Shown here: positions 41,335-48,794 of the stretch, piece after piece | How the letters are laid out: each line of letters opens with the position of its first letter | Position numbering within the stretch: the first letter of the stretch is position 1 | DNA from: an uncultured Collinsella sp. | Lineage (GTDB): Bacteria; Actinomycetota; Coriobacteriia; Coriobacteriales; Coriobacteriaceae | Length of the DNA: 48,811 nucleotides | Direction: 5' to 3' | Assembly: GCA_900540875.1 (NCBI GenBank) | Contig: UQHT01000020.1 | Span: forward strand, 1 to 48,811 | Notes under the pieces: model-generated | What the model was told of the DNA's origin: nothing | The model's input: only the letters and a program-made list of their open reading frames with translations | Databases searched by the model: none | Made by a program: the position numbers and the translations under genes

Positions 41335-41368
41335 TTGCATAGTTAGTTATATAAAGTATTATAACGTC
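41335..41368 (+). promoter_or_regulatory. SIS4 promoter with GACGTTATAAT operator
   Basis: TTGCAT (41335-41340) and TATTAT (41357-41362) are 16 bp apart. The bases 41358-41368 read ATTATAACGTC, the exact inverse of GACGTTATAAT found at 20759-20769 over the first PTS operon's -10 box. Thus the same regulator could control both loci. Confidence 0.6.
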
Positions 41369-41412
41369 ATGGGATGAATGAAGGGTTCATCCAAGTGAGT
41401 TAGGAGTAAGGG

Positions 41413-42447
41413 ATGTTCAATTTCGATGAGCCTCGTTACGAGAAGGTTGTGAGCGATGCCCTCGCTCTCCGTCCTCAGATTGAGGCTGCCGTGGACGAGG
41501 TCTGCGAGCAGGGTTATTCCAACATCTTCTTCATCGGCTGCGGCGGCACCTGGGCCCACACGCTCCCGATGAAGTATTGGGTCGAGACCACCACGGCCGA
41601 CGTCGACGTCCACTGCGAGATCGCCGCTGAGTTCCTCGCGTGCCCGCCCAAGACCTTCAACAAGGATTCGGTCTGCGTCTTCTCCACCCGTACCGGCACC
41701 ACCCCCGAGATCATTGAGGCTGCCAAGTTCTGCCAGGAGCAGGGCGCCCGCACGCTGATGTATGTCTCCAACGACAACACTCCGGCCACCGAGTACGCCG
41801 ATTACAAGTTCTTCAGCTTCGCCGAGGACGACGTTCTGTGCGAGGCCATCTACACCTACCAGATCACGCTGGTCGCCCGCTTCCTCAAGAACGCCGGCGC
41901 CTTCCCCAAATACGATACCTTCATGGAGGAGTTCGGCAACATCGCTCCGTACCTCATCAAGGCCAAGGACGCTCAGGACGAGCGCTGCGCCGCCATGGCC
42001 GAGGACTTCAAGGACACCGATTACCACATGGTGATTGGCTCCGGCATGCTCTGGGGTGAGGCCTACGACTACGCCATGTGCATTCTCGAGGAGATGCAGT
42101 GGATCAAGACCAAGTCTATCCACGCCGCCGAGTTCTTCCACGGCACCATCGAACTGTGCGAGGAGGGCACGAGCCTCATCATGCTCTACGGCGAGGACGA
42201 CACCCGTAAGCTTATGGACCGCGTGGACAACTTCACTCACATGCTCGCCGACGAGAAGGGCGTCAACGTCCGCGTGAACAAGTTTGACACCGCCGAGGTC
42301 GAGCTGCCGTTCAGCGACCCCGAGTTCCGCAAGATCGTCTCCCCGATGGTCACCTACACCATCACAGAGCGTCTGAGCTGCCATCTCGAGCACGTCCGTA
42401 ACCACCCGCTCACCACGCGTCGTTACTATCACCAGATGAACTACTAA
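41413..42447 (+). CDS. SIS-domain sugar-phosphate deglycase, FraB/FrlB-like (SIS4)
   Basis: The 344-residue protein has SIS motifs FIGCGGTWAHTLPMKYW near residue 40 and FSTRTGTTPEI near 90, and Glu227 (LEEMQWIK) with His243 (AAEFFHGTIE) 16 apart. The sequence after the His is GTIE instead of GPFE, and the end is RRYYHQMNY, so it is the most divergent of the four paralogues at the active site. It leads an operon with IIC and IID. Cleavage of the phosphorylated substrate of that PTS is the likely job. Confidence 0.83.
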   Translation: MFNFDEPRYEKVVSDALALRPQIEAAVDEVCEQGYSNIFFIGCGGTWAHTLPMKYWVETTTADVDVHCEIAAEFLACPPKTFNKDSVCVFSTRTGTTPEIIEAAKFCQEQGARTLMYVSNDNTPATEYADYKFFSFAEDDVLCEAIYTYQITLVARFLKNAGAFPKYDTFMEEFGNIAPYLIKAKDAQDERCAAMAEDFKDTDYHMVIGSGMLWGEAYDYAMCILEEMQWIKTKSIHAAEFFHGTIELCEEGTSLIMLYGEDDTRKLMDRVDNFTHMLADEKGVNVRVNKFDTAEVELPFSDPEFRKIVSPMVTYTITERLSCHLEHVRNHPLTTRRYYHQMNY

Positions 42448-42468
42448 TCCTCTCAAATTGCTGCGGTT

Positions 42469-42507
42469 GTCTGCAGGCGAGCTGCGCAGAACGCCTCGCC
42501 TGCAGAC
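42469..42507 (+). promoter_or_regulatory. Perfect 13-bp hairpin between SIS4 and IIC
   Basis: GTCTGCAGGCGAG and CTCGCCTGCAGAC are exact inverses around 13 bases, followed by CTATTTCTGG and not a T-run. It may set the ratio of SIS4 to permease by partial termination or message processing. Confidence 0.6.
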
Positions 42508-42528
42508 CTATTTCTGGGGTTGATCGAA

Positions 42529-43302
42529 ATGGTTGTCCAGTATCTTCTAGTTGCACTGGTCGCATTTATTGCGTCCATGGACGAGCAATTATTTGGCATT
42601 ACGATGCTTGGTCGTCCGCTGTTTACGAGCCTGTTTGTCGGCTTGATCCTTGGCGATGTCCAGCAGGGCGTTATCGTCGGCGCTGCTTTGGAGTCCATGT
42701 TCATGGGCGCCATCATGGTCGGCGCGGCGGTTCCTCCAGAGGTCTATGCCTCCGGTGTGCTTGGCTGCGCTTTTGCCGTCATTACGGGTACGGGCACGGC
42801 AACTGCCGTCGCGCTCGCCCTTCCCGTCTCCGTCTTCCTTCAGGTGTGGCGCAACTTCTGCTACGCCGTTCCGGGTGCCTTTGCCTGCAAGAAGATTGAG
42901 ACCGCTCTGGCAAATCGCGATCTTGCCAAGGCGAATCTGTACCATCTGACCGTCGTGCCGCTGTCGATTGGCATTCCGTCTGCACTGCTGGTGTTTGGTT
43001 CGCTGTTCTTTGGTGCCGACCTCATCAACAATGCGCTCAATGCGATTCCGCAGTTTGTGATGGACGGCCTCAACGTTGCATCCGGCGTCATGGTCTGCAT
43101 CGGCTTCGCACTCCTTATCAGGACCATGGGCGATAACAAGCTTCTTCCCTGGCTGTTCCTGGGATTCATTATGGTCATCTACCTCAAGATGGACGTTATC
43201 GGCGTCGCCGCAGCTGCCATTTGCGTCGCGCTGCTCCTGGCCTTCCGCGAGGGCTCGTCCGGTCCGCAGACGGTTGCTGCAGATGAAGAGGAGGACTTCT
43301 AA
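42529..43302 (+). CDS. Mannose-family PTS EIIC permease
   Basis: The 257-residue membrane protein has the IIC-Man pattern, including SMDEQLFGITMLGRPLFTSL near residue 16 and MVGAAVPPEVYASG near 65. It corresponds in layout to the IIC at 21756. ATG at 42529 is preferred over TTG at 42520, which touches the GGGG ribosome-site-like stretch. Its stop overlaps the IID start by one base. Confidence 0.92.
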   Translation: MVVQYLLVALVAFIASMDEQLFGITMLGRPLFTSLFVGLILGDVQQGVIVGAALESMFMGAIMVGAAVPPEVYASGVLGCAFAVITGTGTATAVALALPVSVFLQVWRNFCYAVPGAFACKKIETALANRDLAKANLYHLTVVPLSIGIPSALLVFGSLFFGADLINNALNAIPQFVMDGLNVASGVMVCIGFALLIRTMGDNKLLPWLFLGFIMVIYLKMDVIGVAAAAICVALLLAFREGSSGPQTVAADEEEDF

Positions 43303-44150
43303 TGGCTACCCAGAACACCGACCTCAAAGAGGCAAAGAAGGACGCGATTATGAGCCCCGATATGTATCGGAGCATGTTCCTTCGCCAGTTTACGAGCCAG
43401 TGCTCGCAGTCGTACGACAAGATGATGGCAATGGGCTTCATGTACACCATTCAGAAGCCCCTGCGAAAGATCTATCCTAACGACGACGATTACTATGCGG
43501 CGCTCGATCGCCATACCGAGTTCTTTAACATCACGCCTCATGTGCTTCCGTTTGTAGCCGGCCTAACGGTTTCGATGGAAGAGCAGGCGGCTGCCGATAA
43601 GAACTTCGACACGTCCTCGATTAACGCCATGAAGGTCGGCCTCATGGGACCGCTTTCCGGCATCGGCGATTCGTTCTACTGGGGTACGTTCCGCGTGGTT
43701 GCCGCCGGCATTGGTATTGGCATCGCTTCGACGGGCAACCCGCTCGGCCCCATCGTGTACGCGCTCATCTACTCCGTGATTAACTTTGTAACGCGTATCG
43801 TCGCCGCCCATCTGGGTTACGACTTGGGAACCAAGTTTTTGCAGCAGTCCGAAGAGAGCAACCTTATGTCTCGCATGACGCATGCTGCCGGTGTCCTCGG
43901 AATGACCGTTATCGGCGCCATGATTGCGGCACAGGTCTCGCTGTCCACGGCTTTGACCTTTGACGTGGGTGGTTCGGAGATTGTCCTGCAGGATCTGTTC
44001 GATTCGATCTTCCCCGGTCTGCTACCCTTGCTGGCAACGTTCGCTTGCGTTGCCCTCTATAAAAAGGGCGTCAAGACCATTTGGATCATCTTGGGCATCT
44101 TCGCAATCTGCATCATCGGAACGGGCTTGGGAGTGTTCGCGGCGGCGTAA
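43302..44150 (+). CDS. Mannose-family PTS EIID permease
   Basis: The 282-residue protein has the IID-Man motif YRSMFLRQFTSQCSQSYDKM near residue 25, KVGLMGPLSGIGDSFYWGT near 110 and C-terminal membrane helices. It overlaps the IIC stop (TAATG), so translation is coupled. A terminator follows at 44196. Confidence 0.93.
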   Translation: MATQNTDLKEAKKDAIMSPDMYRSMFLRQFTSQCSQSYDKMMAMGFMYTIQKPLRKIYPNDDDYYAALDRHTEFFNITPHVLPFVAGLTVSMEEQAAADKNFDTSSINAMKVGLMGPLSGIGDSFYWGTFRVVAAGIGIGIASTGNPLGPIVYALIYSVINFVTRIVAAHLGYDLGTKFLQQSEESNLMSRMTHAAGVLGMTVIGAMIAAQVSLSTALTFDVGGSEIVLQDLFDSIFPGLLPLLATFACVALYKKGVKTIWIILGIFAICIIGTGLGVFAAA

Positions 44151-44195
44151 TGTTGACTACTGTGCTCGCGCGTTGGATAACTAACTGACCGTTTG

Positions 44196-44230
44196 AAAAC
44201 GGGGCTCGGCGTAAGGCCGGCCCCGTTTTT
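44196..44230 (+). terminator. Terminator of the second PTS operon
   Basis: AAAACGGGG pairs with CCCCGTTTT with additional CGGC/GCCG pairing inside, ending in TTTTTT. Confidence 0.88.
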
Positions 44231-44284
44231 TGTTTGAGGGATTTTCCGACCGTCCAATAATCCACGCTCACGCATCACTCGCAC

Positions 44285-44358
44285 ATCTCTCATCTCTCAC
44301 TCATCTCTAATATGAGAGATAACAGAAAGACGAGAGATAAATATGAGAGATAACTGAG
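44285..44358. repeat. 74-bp repeat, copy 1, upstream of the ATP-binding protein gene
   Basis: It holds ATCTCTCATCTCTCACTC on the left and three GAGAGATAA units on the right (near 44315, 44332 and 44345), arranged so that left and right halves are inverse (TCTCTCAT / ATGAGAGA). Copy 2 at 44450-44523 differs at only about six positions and lies 165 bp on. Confidence 0.85.
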
Positions 44359-44373
44359 CAGCAAAGAGACAAG

Positions 44374-44402
44374 CAATCATGGTATTGTCTCAATACCGAT
44401 TG
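44374..44402. repeat. Interrupted inverted repeat between the two 74-bp repeats
   Basis: CAATC-AT-GGTATTG (44374-44387) pairs with CAATACC-GATTG (44391-44402), leaving TCT as loop. It could be another protein site or hairpin. Confidence 0.55.
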
Positions 44403-44449
44403 TTTCTACCAGCAAAAACATGATTTAATGAAGCAGGTAGAGATATCTT

Positions 44450-44523
44450 ATCTCTCATCTTTCACTCATATCTAATACGAGAGATAACAGAAAGACGAGA
44501 GATAATTACGAGAGATAACTGAG
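44450..44523. repeat. 74-bp repeat, copy 2
   Basis: It starts ATCTCTCATCTTTCACTC and contains GAGAGATAA at three places (near 44480, 44497 and 44511), matching copy 1. It ends 57 bp before the start codon of the ATP-binding gene, so it probably overlaps or flanks the promoter. Confidence 0.85.
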
Positions 44524-44580
44524 AGACGAGGGAAATCCGTCTGCGGCATTCTCCGCAGGACCGAGCGAAGGGACGTGCAG

Positions 44581-46047
44581 ATGAACGAAAACGAGCTGGC
44601 CGGTTTGCTCGAGTCTTTAAAGCGCATGGGTTCGGATGACCTTAGCGTCGAAGTAAAAGAGAGCGCCATGACGCTTTCCCGCGACGTATGGGAAACAGTC
44701 AGCGCTTTCGCAAACACCGCCGGCGGCATCATCGTACTCGGAGTGAGCGAGCGTGCGGGTTTTGTCCCAGTTGCAAACTTTGAGACCGAGAAAGTGCTCA
44801 ACCAATTCGTGGCGGGCATGGGCGATGCCGGCGGTCGTGGAAAGCTGGCCAATCCGCCCAAATACACCATTGAGCGCGTGGAGCTTCGGGGTACCGTTGT
44901 TCTCGCCATCACAATCGAGGAGCTTGACCCGTCGAGCAAGCCTTGCTATGTAATAGAACGGGGCGCCCAGGGCGGCAGCTACAAGCGCATCGATGACAAA
45001 GACGTGCCGCTTTCGTCGACCGAGGTTTTGGCGCTGTCGTCATACGAACGGACGAGTCCTAGCGATCGCGATGCGGTGCCCGGCACGAGCGTGGGCGATC
45101 TCGACGAGTCGCTGGTCGACCGCACGATAGAACGCGCCTATTCGTTGACGCCTCGAGCGATGCGTGGTGCGACGGACAAGAAGACAAAGATGGAGCGCCT
45201 GAATCTCCTCGACTTCCAGGGCAATGTTACCAAGGCCGGCCTCCTTGCCGCGGGCGTTTACCCTCAGCAGTTCTATCCCAAGCTCTTCATTGATGTGGCT
45301 GTCCATGCGGGAACTCAAAAGGGCGCTGCGGGACCGCTAAGATTTATGGACCGCACAGTCTGCGAGGGCACCCTGGGCGAGATGATTTCGGATACTGTCG
45401 CGGCTGTCGCCAAAAACCTGCGCCGCACCTCGACCGTCCAAGGCATCTCGCGTATCGACTCGCTGGAGATTCCCGAGGAGGTCCTGCGCGAGGCAGTCGC
45501 CAACGCGGTTATCCACAGGGAATACGGGGATCGGTTCTGTGGGCAATCGATCACCGTCGACGTTTTTGACGACCGTATCGAGGTGACGAATCCCGGCGGC
45601 CTTTATGGAGGGAAGACTCGCGAGAACTTGTTTGACGGCAGCTCCCGATGCCGTAACGCGACGCTCGTGAAACTCATGTCGATTGTCCCGCTTCCGGATG
45701 GCGCAGGTTCGCCGGCTGAGGGCAATGGCTCGGGCATCCCGATGATGATCGATGCCATGCGCGCGCATGGTCTGGCCGAGCCCCTGTTCTGCCCGGGGTT
45801 CGATCGGTTCAAGGTCGTACTTTACCGTTCAAAGATCGAGCCGGTCGATCATGGCGGAGGCTTAATTGTGACGGCACTCAAACACTACGGCGAGCTGGGG
45901 ACGCGTGAGCTGGCAAAACGCACGGGGCTTACAATTTCCCAGGTTAGGTCGCGCGTCAACGCGCTCATTGCTCAAGGCGAGCTTGAGCCCACGGCGCCGT
46001 CGACAAGCCGCAACCGCAAATATCGACTGTCAGAGCGCGTGGAATAA
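44581..46047 (+). CDS. AlbA_2/Schlafen-type ATP-binding protein with winged helix
   Basis: The 488-residue protein combines an N-terminal AlbA_2 (divergent AAA/Schlafen-like) domain (about 15-140; VEVKESAMTLSRDVWETVSA then FANTAGGIIVLGV), a middle GHKL-like ATP-binding region (about 300-345; LREAVANAVIHREYG and DRIEVTNPGGL), and a C-terminal winged helix (about 435-485; LGTRELAKRTGLTISQVRSR). Such proteins are common in gut bacteria and thought to be regulators or defence-linked; the function is not settled. The elaborate repeats upstream suggest autoregulation through the winged helix (inference). AAGGGA lies seven bases before the ATG. Confidence 0.85.
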   Translation: MNENELAGLLESLKRMGSDDLSVEVKESAMTLSRDVWETVSAFANTAGGIIVLGVSERAGFVPVANFETEKVLNQFVAGMGDAGGRGKLANPPKYTIERVELRGTVVLAITIEELDPSSKPCYVIERGAQGGSYKRIDDKDVPLSSTEVLALSSYERTSPSDRDAVPGTSVGDLDESLVDRTIERAYSLTPRAMRGATDKKTKMERLNLLDFQGNVTKAGLLAAGVYPQQFYPKLFIDVAVHAGTQKGAAGPLRFMDRTVCEGTLGEMISDTVAAVAKNLRRTSTVQGISRIDSLEIPEEVLREAVANAVIHREYGDRFCGQSITVDVFDDRIEVTNPGGLYGGKTRENLFDGSSRCRNATLVKLMSIVPLPDGAGSPAEGNGSGIPMMIDAMRAHGLAEPLFCPGFDRFKVVLYRSKIEPVDHGGGLIVTALKHYGELGTRELAKRTGLTISQVRSRVNALIAQGELEPTAPSTSRNRKYRLSERVE

Positions 46048-46147
46048 ATGCGTTAGTGGACGAGGCGACCCAATAATCGACCCTCGATTGGCGCCCACTA
46101 AGGTAAAGCGGTTGTTGCCCAGTCGACGGTGATGCTAAAGACTCGGC

Positions 46148-46639
46148 TTACGCCGGCATGGCCCCGAACCCGTCCATCAGGAACAGCCTGAGAACCAGCT
46201 TGATGACATTTCCCGGTTTGACTTCAGCCGTGCCAAAGACGTGGCGCTCGGCGAGCTCGCTGCAGTATGCGTAGATATCGCGGATAAGGTCCGCGCCCGA
46301 AAGCGTAAACATGTAGCCTGCGTCCGAAAGCGCATTGGGTGCGGCGGGCAACTTGGTCATGCGACAAAAGGTCAACAGGTCGGGCGCCATAGCGTCTTGG
46401 TAGCCAAGATGGCCGCCGTCTTCTTGTGCGGCGAGTTCCAGCTGGCGTACTCGATCCAGCGCCGCTGCCAGCACAAAGCTCGGTGTGGGAGCATTGACGT
46501 CTTCCGTGTTCGCCACGAGTTTGCCCGCCGCCTGCGTGACAAGCCATGCGACCTCGCGCTGGCAGCGCACGGCCTTGCGCGTCACCGGCTTGATGGACGA
46601 AGAAGAAACGCTCCCCTTAGGCGGATTCGAAGCAGCCAT
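46148..46639 (-). CDS. Hypothetical protein, 163 residues
   Basis: I do not recognise this protein. After a Ser/Lys-rich start it is predicted mostly helical, with VRCQREVAWLVTQAAGKL near residue 24 and a conserved-looking centre (GADLIRDIYAYCSELAE). No membrane segment or nucleotide motif is seen. GGGAGGG precedes the ATG on the minus strand. It is divergent from the gene at 46651 with only 11 bp between start codons, so the true start of one may be further inside. Confidence 0.6.
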   Translation of the reverse strand: MAASNPPKGSVSSSSIKPVTRKAVRCQREVAWLVTQAAGKLVANTEDVNAPTPSFVLAAALDRVRQLELAAQEDGGHLGYQDAMAPDLLTFCRMTKLPAAPNALSDAGYMFTLSGADLIRDIYAYCSELAERHVFGTAEVKPGNVIKLVLRLFLMDGFGAMPA

Positions 46640-46650
46640 AAGACCCTCCC

Positions 46651-47220
46651 ATGAACAATCCGGCCCAACAAGCCCGGATGAAACACGTGCTACATCAGTA
46701 TACAGGGGAGTGGGGTAGCGGGGTACAAGCGCGCCAGCGGCAAACCGAGAGCATCAACAATGTGCCTCCGCTCTATTTGGACGATGGTACGTGGGTCATT
46801 AAGTACTCGGTTCAAGCGCCGGGTACCGTTGGTTTTCGAGACCAGAATTACAACCGTAAAATGCTCAACTGCATGGAATGCGGCGTCCCAGTCGGAGTCA
46901 TATTTGCAACCGAGGTGGGCTATAAGGTGCTCGGCCTTGCGTTTGTTGAGCGGTTCGAGCCCGAAAACGGATGGTTTGTTCTGCACGGTCCTGTTCATAA
47001 AGGCGGACCGGACCCTCGTTTTGCGCCCGACATGAGTTATCTGAAGCACATACCCGTCGATATTGAGTTTGCCGGACAGGGTGCGACCGACGATGAAATA
47101 TGGCTTTGGCGGTCTTTTAAGATCGTGTTGTTTGATCGGATCGCGTGGCGATGCAATCTCGCGCACGCTCGCCGGTGCATGCTCTTCCTGATTTGTATAG
47201 CGAGAGGGGAGCGTGTATGA
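46651..47220 (+). CDS. Hypothetical protein, possibly related to HNH-nuclease N-terminal domains
   Basis: The 189-residue protein contains PPLYLDDGTWVIKYSVQAP, then RKMLNCMECGVPVGVIFAT and VLGLAFVERFEPENGWFVLHG. From memory this resembles the N-terminal domain in front of some HNH endonucleases of actinobacteria, but there is no HNH catalytic motif. The C-terminal 35 residues are basic and Cys-rich. The ATG at 46651 has no good ribosome site; ATG at 46678 is an alternative. Its stop overlaps the next start (ATGA). Confidence 0.5.
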   Translation: MNNPAQQARMKHVLHQYTGEWGSGVQARQRQTESINNVPPLYLDDGTWVIKYSVQAPGTVGFRDQNYNRKMLNCMECGVPVGVIFATEVGYKVLGLAFVERFEPENGWFVLHGPVHKGGPDPRFAPDMSYLKHIPVDIEFAGQGATDDEIWLWRSFKIVLFDRIAWRCNLAHARRCMLFLICIARGERV

Positions 47221-47501
47221 GCTGGCGAGGCGATGTCGTGATGGGGAAGTACGGAAAACTGCCGCGTGCCCTTATAGACAACAAAATGTTTCCGAGCGTA
47301 GAAGTTGATTGCGGGTCGTTTGTCGTCTCCTGTCCTTGCTGCGGCTCGCAAATACCGTGCCTCGACATTCGGTTCATCGATGCACGTGACAGGTTCAGCG
47401 ACGAAGTGAGGAAACGTACAGGCGTTCATATGCCGGCGTATCCGGAGAAATGCCCTGTTTGTGGCCTCGATATCGTGTACGACGCCGGCGACGAGGGATA
47501 G
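47217..47501 (+). CDS. Small zinc-ribbon-like protein
   Basis: The 94-residue protein has two CxxC pairs, SCPCCGSQIPC near residue 40 and CPVCGLD near 83, spaced like a split zinc ribbon. Nothing else is recognised. It overlaps the upstream gene by four bases (ATGA) and has AGGGGAG before the ATG, so the two are an operon. Confidence 0.6.
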   Translation: MSWRGDVVMGKYGKLPRALIDNKMFPSVEVDCGSFVVSCPCCGSQIPCLDIRFIDARDRFSDEVRKRTGVHMPAYPEKCPVCGLDIVYDAGDEG

Positions 47502-47539
47502 GTGATGCGGAGGAGCTGGCTGTGAAGGCCTCTCCGTCC

Positions 47540-48226
47540 CTACAAATAAATCCCCTCACCGAGTTGCCTATGGAACTCGGCGTGATGGTCGCGTGCCCAG
47601 GTAAAGAGCGCCTGGTCAAAGTCGGTGCGTGTGGCCGGGACGCCAAAGACGCCGGCAACTTCGACACGCACAAACTCCAGTGCCGGCAGCTTGTTGATGG
47701 CGGTGAGGGCAAACGGGGACGTGGGTTCTTCGAACAGATAGCGGCTGCCTTGCAGCGCGTTGCAACTGGTGCACGTGTTGCCGAGCGACGGGGCTTTGGA
47801 GGCTCGTGCGCCTACGGGTTTGTAGCCACAGCGCTTAGAAAGATAGTCGTGGATCTCGCCCGGGACGCAGCCAAGAGCGGGAACAATGGCGAGCGCGTTG
47901 GCATTGGCCGTGTCGATGGTAATGTGCCCGGCTTCGTTGGGCGCGTGCGCAATGGCGATGCCCTTGCCGTCATCGGTTCGATAGGGAATGCCGAAGGCCG
48001 CGACCGAGGTCCCTTTGTGACACTTCCAGCACTCGCGCTTGCCCAGTACTAGATATATATACGGCGCTGAGGGGTCGGATCGGTCAACACCGGGCAGCCA
48101 CTCGGCAAAGGGCTCGGGGTTGACGCCGCTGGGTACATACCAGATCTTCTTGGTCCGGTCCCATTTGGCGCCCAGTGCCTTGGCTTCTTCTTTGTGCGAA
48201 AAGGGGACATCGAGCTCGGTGCGCAT
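47540..48226 (-). CDS. DUF5710-domain protein with Cys pairs
   Basis: The 228-residue protein begins with a DUF5710-like segment, LDVPFSHKEEAKALGAKWD then KKIWYVPSGVNPEPFAEWL, which is found alone or attached to primase/helicase-type and restriction-type proteins. CWKCHKG near residue 66 and CTSCNALQ near 152 may bind zinc. The rest is not recognised. AAGGAG lies before the ATG on the minus strand; the longer frame to 48262 has no ribosome site. The 338 bp from 48227 to 48564 hold the tRNA-Val terminator and otherwise no gene I can support. Confidence 0.65.
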   Translation of the reverse strand: MRTELDVPFSHKEEAKALGAKWDRTKKIWYVPSGVNPEPFAEWLPGVDRSDPSAPYIYLVLGKRECWKCHKGTSVAAFGIPYRTDDGKGIAIAHAPNEAGHITIDTANANALAIVPALGCVPGEIHDYLSKRCGYKPVGARASKAPSLGNTCTSCNALQGSRYLFEEPTSPFALTAINKLPALEFVRVEVAGVFGVPATRTDFDQALFTWARDHHAEFHRQLGEGIYL

Positions 48227-48516
48227 GGCGGCTCCTTGGTGCTGCAGGTGCAAGTGGCTCAAGGATACCGCAGGGCGCAGACATCGCGGCGTTTTGCTGA
48301 GAAGTTGCGGTGCGGACTGATTGGTTATGCCGATGGATAGATCGGCAAGTAGATGGTCGGCTTTTGGCCAGTTGGGCGGTTGGAGCAGCTTGCGGCGCAG
48401 TTTTGTGCCTGGCTATTGTTGATGTTGGGGTATTGAATTTGTTTGGCAGCCATTCGTCAGGTGAATTGATGTTACGTTGCGATGACGGTTGGAACTGCCA
48501 GCGGATTTAGCGACAT

Positions 48517-48553
48517 AAAACAAAACAGCCCAGAGGACATAGCCTCTGAGCTG
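48517..48553 (-). terminator. Terminator of tRNA-Val (minus strand)
   Basis: On the minus strand CAGCTCAGAGG pairs with CCTCTGGGCTG (one T-G pair), followed by TTTTGTTTT (plus-strand AAAACAAAA at 48517-48525). Confidence 0.88.
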
Positions 48554-48561
48554 CGAACATT

Positions 48562-48636
48562 TGGTGGGCGTTAGAAGATTTGAACTTCTGACCTCTTCCG
48601 TGTCAGGGAAGCGCTCTCCCCCTGAGCTAAACGCCC
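48562..48636 (-). tRNA. tRNA-Val (GAC)
   Basis: On the minus strand the acceptor GGGCGTT pairs with AACGCCC, the D arm is GCTC/GAGC, the anticodon stem CTTCC/GGAAG encloses CTGACAC with anticodon GAC, and the T arm AGAAG/CTTCT encloses TTCAAAT. The discriminator is A and CCA is encoded (48562-48564 on the plus strand as TGG). Confidence 0.96.
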
Positions 48637-48665
48637 GATCAAGGGTGCGCAAGCGCGCAAGGGAT

Positions 48666-48694
48666 AATATAACGGAGCCTGAACTCGGTGGCAA
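48666..48694 (-). promoter_or_regulatory. Promoter of tRNA-Val
   Basis: On the minus strand TTGCCA (plus 48689-48694) and TATATT (plus 48666-48671) are 17 bp apart; the tRNA begins 29 bp downstream. Confidence 0.7.
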
Positions 48695-48756
48695 GAACAT
48701 TTTTAAAAATCGCTTACATTGTGGAATTCCTTGATTCTCATCTTCATTGCAACAGA

Positions 48757-48794
48757 CTCAGGACTCAGCGCAACGCGTTGCGCTGAGTCCTGAG
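48757..48794. repeat. Perfect 38-bp palindrome near the window end
   Basis: Bases 48757-48794 read the same on both strands without a spacer, centred on CAACG|CGTTG, with ends CTCAGGACTCAGCGC. It may be a terminator or end of an element whose right part is outside the window. Confidence 0.85.

Noticed and set aside
44285..44523. Could the regularly repeated GAGAGATAA units be a CRISPR array?
   Set aside because: The repeated unit is 74 bp in two copies with inner short motifs, there are no uniform spacers, and no cas genes are present.
48310..48510. Reading frame of 66 codons with a hydrophobic stretch
   Set aside because: No ribosome site, poor codon pattern, and it runs up to the tRNA-Val terminator; chance frame is more likely.
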